DNA of 64,000 nucleotides from positions 1 to 64,000 of the forward strand of contig JAZDSV010000005.1 of assembly GCA_036784855.1 (NCBI GenBank), in the 5' to 3' direction. Every line of letters starts with the position of its first letter. The stretch's first letter is position 1. The stretch comes from Aphelidium insulamus. Taxonomy: Eukaryota > Aphelidiomycota > Aphelidea > Aphelidiaceae. The position numbers and the translations under genes are program-made. Positions 56,219 through 64,000 of the stretch are shown one piece after another. The notes beneath the pieces were generated by a model that saw nothing but the letters and a program-made list of their open reading frames with translations, had not been told where the DNA came from and ran no database searches.

Positions 56219-59200
56219 TTATGTGACAGAGTCACCTGGTGGTGGCGGAGCAGACTTTGCTGGCGTCCGCGGACTGTTGGAGGAAGAAGCGGCGGTGGCA
56301 GGCTTCTTCTTTGACTTTTTGCTTTGCGTCGACTTTTCCCACCAGCCATCGACCTGGTCCATCCACTCGCCGCCCACCATCTCCTCAATCACTTCAATGT
56401 CATCGGCCCAGCACTCGAATCCGCATATCCGCTTCATGAGCATCGGCATGGCGCTCCGGTACGTCATGTGTCCCTGAACAAGAGCCGTGATGTCGACATT
56501 GTGAACTACGGCCGCTCTGGAGCGACTCTCTCTCCACTCCTTATCGCCGCGCAATTCCGTCGCCGGTCCAGTTGAAGCTTGTGGAGGATTTGGCGGTGCG
56601 GCGTCGTCCGTGCCATCAGCAGACGTAGCCGTGCCACCGCTTGCAGCATTGTCCGTTATGCCCGCGGATTCAGGCTTGCTTCCAACCGGCTTACCGTCGC
56701 TGTCAACAGGCTCATTGGTCATCACCACAACATTGGGCGAAGTAACGTCATCCAGCACGACCGCATTCAGCCCCGCCACGTCCCATATACCAGCACCACT
56801 GGCACGGAACAAGAACCCTAGCACCCAATCCACTCGACTGAATCCATTGACCAGTCTACCACCAACAACTGAAGCCGCAAGCCGCCACTCGTCAAGTGAT
56901 TTCAGGGCATTTGGCGACAGCTGAACCAGCGCTTCGACATTTATCGGAGTGACGTGCGCGGCCTCGAACGGATTCTGCGTAGCGGCGTGACTGCGCTTGG
57001 CCCGCGTCGGCTGTGGCAGTGCCCGTGAGAACAGTACCGGCGTGCCAAACATGTAAACATCCTCGATGATGCCGTACTTGCCGCGCATAGCCAGCTCAAC
57101 CAGACAGTGATAGATCACTCGCGCACCCAACGAGTAGCCCACTAGTGTGACGGGTCGTCCGGCGTGCACATTATTGCATAGCGCATCGGCAAGGATGAGG
57201 CCGGCCTTCTCGGCGCGATCCAGACCCAGGCTCCACGGGTTGTCCACCAGGTATCCGAGCTTCAGCAGCCACATCGGCCAGTTCATTGCCGACAGCATGG
57301 TGCCCAGTATCGTGGTCTGCAGCAGCTGCGTGGCCGAGAACGATATGATCTCCGAGGCGAATATCTTGAGCGCGTCTCCGAGCGTCAGCAAAATGTCCGG
57401 ATCAAAGCAGAGAGAGTAGTGGCTGCCCATGGATGGCGACGCGCCCATGAACGGGAGCATCAAATCTCCCAGCCCGTTGGCAATGACTTCCTCGATATCC
57501 TGCTCCTTTTCGGCTTCTGTGGGTTGTGCGTCACCGGTGGCAGAGCCATTAGTTTTCCGACTGGCGTTAGTGCGCACACTATTTGCTGACTGAGAGCGCT
57601 GCCGAATGGATTCCGATGTACCAGCGGGAACAGCGCTGGGTGTCGTGGTCGCGGGAAGGTTATCCACCGAAGTGCTGTGCGATATCGATGGTCGCCTATT
57701 TATCGGGACTGTTTTGCCGCGACCTTCTTTGCTCGTTATCCAGCCCGTTATGGATATTACAATGTTTGGCCGGTCCTTGTTGGCGTGTATGGGAATGAAG
57801 CGAAACACCTTGACACCATCCGTGCGCTTGGCCATCTTGAACCCGAAGGTGGCACCAGTTAGGACTCCACCCGTGGTGATCAAGGTGGTGCCGCCAACGC
57901 CGCTCAAAAAAGTCGTCGCTCCCGCTGCGCCGGCGATCTTTACCGCGGCCAGACATACCCCGATACCGGCGCCTGTATATGTTAGAAGAATGCTATCCAA
58001 AGATTAAACAAATATCATGATCACACCGAGCATGGGTGCTGCAAGGCCCGTGGTTATGCCGATAAGAGCGCCACCGCCAACCGCGGCTGCAGTCATGAAT
58101 GCAATGCGTTTCTTCTTTCCCTTCTCGTGCCGAATCTCCTTTTCATTGTTTGTCAACAGCATTCCTGTGGTGCGTGGCACCTGCATACTGTCCGTCGTCC
58201 CGGTAGCGCCGGAGGCCGAGGCGTCGTCTGCATCGCCGTCCATGGAATCAAAGTTCATTGAAGCGGACCGAGAAGCTTCTCCGCCTGGCTGAAATATGCG
58301 TGACTGGTAGTAGACTGGAAATTCCGTGATGGCCACTTCAATGGTTTCCACCACGTCGGTCCACGAACCAAACTTCAAATGATCGACGGCTAGACGACGC
58401 AGAAATGCTCTGGCCCGAGAATCGTAGCGTTCCTGGTCGGCAGAGAGCAGGAGAAGTGAGATGTTCCAGAGTATCAGCGGCCGCACATCATCAATTGGCT
58501 GCGACAGGTCAAGTGTCTGCAGCGCCTTGATTGTGTGTTTGGAGTAGTTGACTGGCTGCGAGGAAGAGGAGGAGGAGGATGCAGCGTCACGCGGCATCAG
58601 ACATTTTGTCAAATCATCCGCAGTCAGACCCATCATCAGCGACTGCTCAATGAATAGCCGCTCTGGAACAGTTATTAGAAGACGGAATAAAGGAGAACAT
58701 GTCCTGTACCGTGAGGTGAAATGTTGAGCTCATCGTAAATTTTCTCGGTCAGCTCCGTGGACCACGCCTGGTATGTCTTGATCGCGTAGCAGAGTGCCAG
58801 ATTGCCGTCCACTTTGCGTCCCAGAAATATTATATCATCAATGGTCTCGGGGTTGGCCATCTGCTCAGCAAATGATCGGTAGTCGTTCGTATACTTTACA
58901 GGCGGCGGTTTGGCAGTGCTTCGAACCTTTTTCGCCGCCTCCGGATCAATAGAGCTCCGTCGAGAGAGAACTGCCGCCTCGTCGTCGGAATCGTCGAGCG
59001 CATGCGACTCTTCCGCGTCAAAATCAAGCAGCGGCGACTCGTCCGCACTGCGCCGCCGCACACGGTCATACTCTGTCTGCACACGCTCGACAAAGCGACG
59101 CTCCTGCGTGGCCGGCTGAATGTTGATGTACTCAAAGTGCGCGTGCCGTTTCATCATCTCGCTAAAAGTTAAGAGACAAAGGGCGGCGCACGCCATCTTT

Positions 59201-60111
59201 TGCTCATCATCCAGCACGTCGGCGAGTCGAGGCAGATAGAGTGGTTCGGCAGCACTGCCAGTATCACCGATGCCACCACTCGGTATGGGTGCCACGGGTT
59301 CGTGAAATATGAATTCGTCGTCGTCGTCGTCGAAATCTTCACCGCCGGTAACACTGGTCTGTACTTTATCCACCGCTGTGGATTCAACTTCTGTGGCTGT
59401 GATGGGATGTGCTGTACTAGACACGGTGTTTTCGTCATCAACAATACCGGTGGAATGCCCAGGAGAACCAACTGCATCATCTCGCGAAGATTCGACAGTG
59501 TGGAAACTTGAGTGACTACCAGTTGCAGATGTCGGTGAGGGAAGTCTGGTGGGTTCTGGATTGTTTGAAAGAGGTGCAGAATCAACAGCTGGACGGTCCC
59601 GTGACCACACGTCGGTGGTGTATAGAACAGAATCCATATCTGCGGCGCCCATATCGAACTCTTGTGCAGAGTCGGCGATAGACATTAGTCCCACTGCCAG
59701 CGGCGGTGATGCGGGCGGTGCATCCGCCGGCTCTTCGCTCTGTTCCGCAACTTTATCCATATCTGAGGCGTCCATATCGGGCTCTTGTGGGGTGTCGGTA
59801 ATGGACATTTCAGCCACTGCAGCAGTCGGTGATGCGGGCGGTGCATCAGTCGGCTCTTCGCTGTGTTCCGCAACTTTATCCATCTCTGTGGAGTCCATAT
59901 CTGGCTCTTGTCTGGCGTCGGCAATAGACATTTCGTCCACTGCAGGCGTCGGTAAGTCGGCCGGCTCATCGATGTGGTTTACCGTGCCAGCAACATCATC
60001 TGATGCAGGAGGAGAGACTGCATCCTCGGATAGCTCATCACTGTGTGCCCCTTCAGCATCAGCGCCATCCTCCGCAGCGGCAAAGACGGCCACAGCAGCA
60101 GCATCGTCCAT
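56219..60111 (-). CDS. TMCO4: TMCO4/DUF726 alpha/beta-hydrolase membrane protein
   Basis: Three exons by phase, 60111-58710, 58662-58027, 57972-56219; 1263 residues. The N-terminal 300 residues are acidic with about three 39-residue repeats (core SIADARQEPDMDSTEMDKV). Then a conserved helical part (DEQKMACAALCLLTFSE, DDIIFLGRKVDGNLALCYAI), a membrane region of two or three glycine-rich helices (FMTAAAVGGGALIGITTGLA, KIAGAAGATTFLSG), and the hydrolase core RPVTLVGYSLGARVIYHCL with GYSLG nucleophile elbow, IIEDVYMFGTPV and GRLVNGFSRVDWVLGFLFRA. These are the hallmarks of DUF726/TMCO4 proteins, membrane proteins of uncertain substrate. Fungal members often carry long disordered ends, as here. 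The C-terminus is Lys/Ser-rich. Confidence 0.93.
59640..59945 (-). repeat. Three 117-120-bp coding repeats in TMCO4
   Basis: Imperfect tandem units encoding an acidic 39-40-residue module around MSI(A/T)D and EEPxDAPPASP. The second and third are more alike; the distal one is diverged (LMSIADSAQEFDMG). Confidence 0.85.
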
Positions 60112-60412
60112 TGCGGGCCCGTGCACACTGGAGAATGCAATTCGAAACTGTTGAATCAGCAGCTTTGCGCGCGTGTGCTGATTGGATGTGCGCGTGTGTG
60201 CTATGTAACAACTGTTAAGCACAATATGCAAATGTGGTTGCAGCATATGAACACGTGCAGCTATGTAAATATATGCAAGTAATCTTAGTATAAATCTATT
60301 TAACAGTTGCATAAAGGATTGCAGCGCCAGTTCAGGGACGCGGAGTGTGATTAAATGCACGATACACGGCGCCAGACACTGCAAGTTGCATTAGCAGTAT
60401 ATTACACGGATA
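60112..60412. promoter_or_regulatory. Upstream region of TMCO4
   Basis: 301 bp, moderately AT-rich, between TMCO4 and the small frame ending at 60413. TATAAAT-like at about 60290. It likely holds the TMCO4 promoter. Confidence 0.3.
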
Positions 60413-60709
60413 CTACAATATAATCTTGAACGTACTCTTGGCATCCTTGCCGTATTGCAGCGACAGCTCGTGTTGCTGCTGTTTTCGTTTCAACACGCGT
60501 TGATGCTCCCGGTATATCCAAGCGAGGTGGGACAATACGCCACATAGCACAGGCACGTACAGCGACAGACAAACACTCGATCCATGCAGCATGGCCGAGT
60601 CAGTGAGAAAGTCTTCACTGTAATTCTGGTTCATTTTGTATTGAATATGACGTGGACGCAGTTCTGAACTGCGCATTTTCTGCTTCTTCTGCAATGTGAC
60701 ATGTGACAT
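60413..60709 (-). CDS. Small single-pass membrane protein, hypothetical
   Basis: 98-codon frame with one convincing transmembrane helix (CLSLYVPVLCGVLSHLAWIY) followed by a basic, Gln-rich tail (REHQRVLKRKQQQHEL) and a hydrophobic end. A start at an internal Met (MNQNYSEDF) would give 73 residues, the size of small mitochondrial or ER membrane subunits. The regular layout supports a gene, but no family is recognised. Confidence 0.45.
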   Translation of the reverse strand: MSHVTLQKKQKMRSSELRPRHIQYKMNQNYSEDFLTDSAMLHGSSVCLSLYVPVLCGVLSHLAWIYREHQRVLKRKQQQHELSLQYGKDAKSTFKIIL

Positions 60710-60908
60710 GTGACCATTCTGTGTAACTTCAGCCTTATCATAGGGATCAAAAGTATTCTGAACCGATTCTCTTAACTATATTAAGTTATAGGCAAAATGG
60801 CTAAATAGTGCTACAGGGAGACACATACGTGTAATGTCGGCCGTGTGTACATATATAACATCACACCACGCAACGAGAAGAAAATCGCCGCCCCCGATCA
60901 GAGCTGTC

Positions 60909-63467
60909 ATGTCGGCCGTGCTTGCCATGGGTCTGCGGGCCGCCCCGTTGCACAATATGGCTGCCGATGGCGCCGCACTAATACCACCACCAACACTTGC
61001 TGGCAGTCAGTCATCCACTTCGTCGCCCAGTTCCGTGGCCGCTCCCTTGGCTGCCAGCCCGGGCGGTGGTGGCGACGTCGACGGCTCCTGCTCGTGTCCA
61101 CACCTGGCGCTGCACATGACCGACGAGACGTATCACTCGTACCAGACCATATGCGCGTACTCTCTGCGCTGGCGACAACGGCAAATCTTGCGCCAAGCGA
61201 GATATCACGCGCCATCAGTGACACATCTGCCGCGGTAACTTCCGTAACATGTTCATGTTCATACCGCGAGATATCGGGCTAACTCTGCGGTATATCGGTG
61301 TAAGGTGTCGAGCGCGCAACGGAAGCTGGTGGACTCGGCGCTCAGTGTGGCGGAGCAGTGGCGACGGGTAATGCAATGGGACTTGCCAATATGGGACCAC
61401 CTAACACCATCTAACATCTCGCGCAGCTCCCGGTTCCCCTGTGTCATGGGTGTGGCACGGGTGGCAATAGGTTGCACGCGTGCTTGCACTGTGTATTCCT
61501 GGGTTGTCGGGGTCCGCGCAATGATCTCCACCTGCACATGCAGGCCAGGGAACATCGATTCGGTGCGGCGATACTAATTGCATACAATTGCTTACATATA
61601 ACATATACACAGCCGTCGACTTTCTTAACCTGGCGATTTACTGCAACGAGTGCGGTGATTACACATACGAGCTGGTTTTTGATGAAATTTTGCTGGCAGA
61701 GACGGCGCGCTTGCACGAGTCGTTGGCGCGCATTAGAGGTGAGTGCTTGAGTTGGGATTACTGGAGTTAATCGCCAACATACATATTTGTAGAGCCTCTG
61801 CAGCCACAGCATGGGTTCAGTGTTTGGAGACCTACTGCACACGAGGAAAAGTTGTTGAAGTCCGACGCACTGCTGCACATGGGCCACATGGGTATGCAGT
61901 TGAACTATGTAAATTGCAATTGTCATTTGTTCAGGACTGCGCGGCCTGCGTAACCTGGGTGCCACCTGCTTCATGAACAGTATACTGCAGACATTTTTGC
62001 ATAATCCTCTGCTGCGCACATACTTTATGAGTGACCAGCACAACAAGGAGCTGTGCGGCAATGAGCGAGCTCGTTGTCTGGCATGCCAAGTCGACAACCT
62101 CTTTGCCAATGTATGCTTGATGGTATACAATTTATATTGATTAACACAGAACACCACATTAGGTGTATGGCGGAGAGAGTACGCCGTTCGTGCCAAACGA
62201 ATTTTTGTGGTCAATGTGGATGTCGTGCAGCCAGCTGGTTGGCTACGCGCAGCAGGATGCGCACGAATTCTTCATCGGCGCGCTGAATGGCATACACTCG
62301 GATTTGGAAAAGTTTCCACCGCCCAATAGCAAGTCGCCGTCACGGCACTCTGGCGCAGATGTGACGGCGGTAGACCCGCACGCCTGTCATTGTGTGATAC
62401 ACCGAGTGTTCTCGGGCCTGTTTGAGAGTCGCGTCACATGTCTGCTGTGCGGCAACCAGAACATGGTCTGTGACCCGTTCCTCGATATCTCGCTGGACAT
62501 TCGCCCGCTTACCGCGGCGGTCCTGGCGTCTCCCATGTTTGTTGACGGGGTGGGACCGCCTTTGGCTTCGTCGGCGACAAAAGTGGAACACCCTGTTACA
62601 ACAATGGCGATAGCACCAAGCGAATTGTCTGGGATCATTACCGAAGCGAAAGTACCGACACCAGTCCAGCTGGTCAAACCAGCTCGCGCCACCAACGCTC
62701 TACTGCCGCCACCAGTGAACACTAAAGGCCACGACGCATTCCTCACACTGTATGAGTGTCTGGATCTGTTCACGCACCAGGAGCGCCTCAGCACCGCCGA
62801 ATACAAGTGCAGTGCCTGCGTTAATTCCGCACGGGATGGAATCAAGCCCCACGCACCGCACAGCCGGATCGCTGGCGCCACCAAACAAGTGTCGCTGAAG
62901 AAGTTGCCGCCCGTGCTCGCCCTGCAGTTGAAACGATTTGACCACCGGCACCAGAACTCGTCATCATCATATGCTGGAAATGGTGGTGGCGGAACATCTA
63001 TGGAGTCTTTGCAGAATGGTGGCGGCAAGCTTGATGTGATGGCACGTGTGCATTGTATTGATGATAGTGCTGATATGATTTGCAGATCCGATTCCCACTA
63101 GACTTGGATATGAGCAGCTACACGACGAAGGCAATGTACAACGACCATGACAACAATAACTTGACTCCACTCGCCAAGCATCCCGACTGTCAGTACACTC
63201 TGTTCGCCGTGGTGGTCCATCAGGGCACGCTGCACACCGGTCACTACACCAGCTATGTGCGACAGAGTGGCAGTGCGGGTCAATGGTTCAAATTTGATGA
63301 TCACATGGTCACGCTGGCCAACTGGAGCGAGGTGTCCAAGTCTCAGGCGTACGTGATACATACATATGTGCAATGATACATACATATGTGCAATGATACA
63401 TCTACACGTATTAATTGTGTGCAGGTACATGTGCTTTTACATTAAGCAAAACATTTGCTACTTATAA
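60909..63467 (+). CDS. UBP8: SAGA-type histone H2B deubiquitinase Ubp8/USP22
   Basis: About nine exons. The start at 60909 leads through a Gly/Ser linker to the N-terminal ZnF-UBP: CSCPHLALHM, then LPVPLCHGCGTGGNRLHACL, HCVFLGCRGPRND, HLHMQAREHRF, AVDFLNLAIYCNECGDY, following USP22 ligand for ligand. The USP catalytic domain starts RGLRNLGATCFMNSIL (catalytic Cys), continues YAQQDAHEFFIGALN, a CxxC pair (VTCLLCGNQN), PPVLALQLKRFD and the His box LHTGHYTSYVR, and ends AYMCFYIKQN. Ubp8/USP22 removes ubiquitin from histone H2B within SAGA (established). Introns: about 61222-61297, 61367-61425, 61562-61613, 61740-61793, 61887-61934, 62113-62161, 63034-63085, and one ending at 63424. An insert of about 70 residues (Ala/Pro/Thr-rich, near 62530-62730) interrupts the fingers. 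A longer N-terminus from 60834 is possible. Confidence 0.93.
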
Positions 63468-63630
63468 GCGCGGGAATAGAGGGAATGGCTGCACATTTCT
63501 AACTATATTATAAGGTAGCTGCACTGTGGCAGCGCTGGTCATAAGGTTGTGTATGGCAAGGTATGACACAATTTTGTGTAAAAGGCAGGGAAGACGTGCT
63601 TGTATCAGGCTTCAATCAATCAGACTTCAA
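63468..63630. promoter_or_regulatory. Intergenic UBP8 - proteasome beta-2
   Basis: 163 bp. Presumed UBP8 3' processing and proteasome gene promoter. No recognisable proteasome-control element was found by eye. Confidence 0.35.
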
Positions 63631-64000
63631 ATGCCCGTCGCACACCAAATTCACCCGGCGGCCAAAGGCGGCTTCGACTTTAGCAATGTGAAGCGGTATG
63701 CACCCGCTGGTGTCCGCACACACACAGACAAGATAAGCATACATATACTTACACATCATGTGCAGAAACCAGGCCGTCGAGGCATCCAACCGCGGCGCCC
63801 GCCTGCCAAAGACCACCAAGACCGGCACAACCATTGTGGGAGTGCAGTTCAAGGTACAAGCTGCATACACCACATGCCATGCTGTTGCCGAGTAACTTAC
63901 CGGTAACAACTCCAGGATGGAATCGTGCTGGGCGCCGACACCCGTGCCACCGAGGGCCCGATTGTGGCCGACAAGAACTGCGAAAAGATCCACTACCTGG
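63631..64000 (+). CDS. PUP1: 20S proteasome subunit beta-2 (Pup1/PSMB7), partial
   Basis: The 5' part of the gene; it continues past the window end. Exon 1, 63631-63699 ([19 protein letters not shown]...), then after GT-AG introns [29 protein letters not shown] and [26 protein letters not shown]. The propeptide ends at Gly before TTIVGV, exposing the catalytic Thr1; the Asp and Lys of the active site are in GADTRAT and later. Beta-2 provides the trypsin-like activity of the proteasome (established). The LPK-KTGTTI and [12 protein letters not shown] strings separate beta-2 from beta-1 and beta-5. Confidence 0.95.

Overview
The window is nuclear DNA from a fungus. Genes are dense, on both strands, and carry many very short introns (about 32-75 nt). 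The protein set is fungal: a Rim15-type kinase with PAS, kinase and receiver domains, a Sch9/Sck-type C2-AGC kinase, alternative oxidase, a SAGA Ubp8-type deubiquitinase, and a UFD4/TRIP12-type HECT ligase. The long low-complexity proteins, the FAR1-type DNA-binding protein and the non-LTR element hint at an early-diverging (non-Dikarya) lineage. That placement is inference.

Layout. 1-1586 (-): partial gene with ubiquitin-interacting motifs and a Q/E/R-rich coiled coil. 1931-3046 (+): secreted or ER protein. 3189-5111 (-): Sch9-like kinase. 5112-6716: no confident gene, but a 44-bp direct repeat. 6717-12601 (+): UFD4/TRIP12 HECT ligase. 12662-13638 (-): RNA polymerase III subunit RPC5. 13990-15376 (-): pelota/Dom34. 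15536-18427 (+): SCY1-like pseudokinase. 18496-19546 (-): MOB1. 19607-26226 (+): Rim15-like kinase. 26351-27467 (-): alpha/beta hydrolase. 27649-28726 (-): alternative oxidase. 29041-30333 (-): F-box/LRR protein. 30507-31733 (-): PRP18. 32187-39504 (+): PRP8. 39566-41321 (-): DUF1365 protein. 42302-43766 (-): FCP1/NIF-type phosphatase. 44292-46379 (-): FAR1-type DNA-binding protein. 46613-52362 (+): a LINE-type retrotransposon with an 11-bp target-site duplication. 52844-53602 (+): N-acylated A/K/E/Q-rich protein. 53719-55734 (-): Cys-rich type II membrane protein. 56219-60111 (-): TMCO4/DUF726 protein. 60909-63467 (+): Ubp8/USP22. 63631-64000 (+): proteasome beta-2, cut by the window end.

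Themes. Three parts of nutrient and cell-cycle kinase signalling lie within 23 kb (Sch9-like, MOB1, Rim15-like); MOB1 and Rim15 are divergent with only 60 bp between start codons. PRP18 and PRP8 are head to head. Ubiquitin and proteolysis genes recur (UIM protein, HECT ligase, F-box protein, Ubp8, proteasome beta-2). Exon reconstruction by reading-frame phase points to several GC-AG introns, more than the roughly 1% usual in most eukaryotes. I found no single new multi-gene system. The most unusual items are the intron features, a frame break in the Rim15-like gene, the datable LINE insertion with its older relic nearby, the 44-bp repeat flanking an unexplained 0.8-kb segment, and several proteins with unrecognised domains. 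No database search was possible; all gene names rest on motif recognition.
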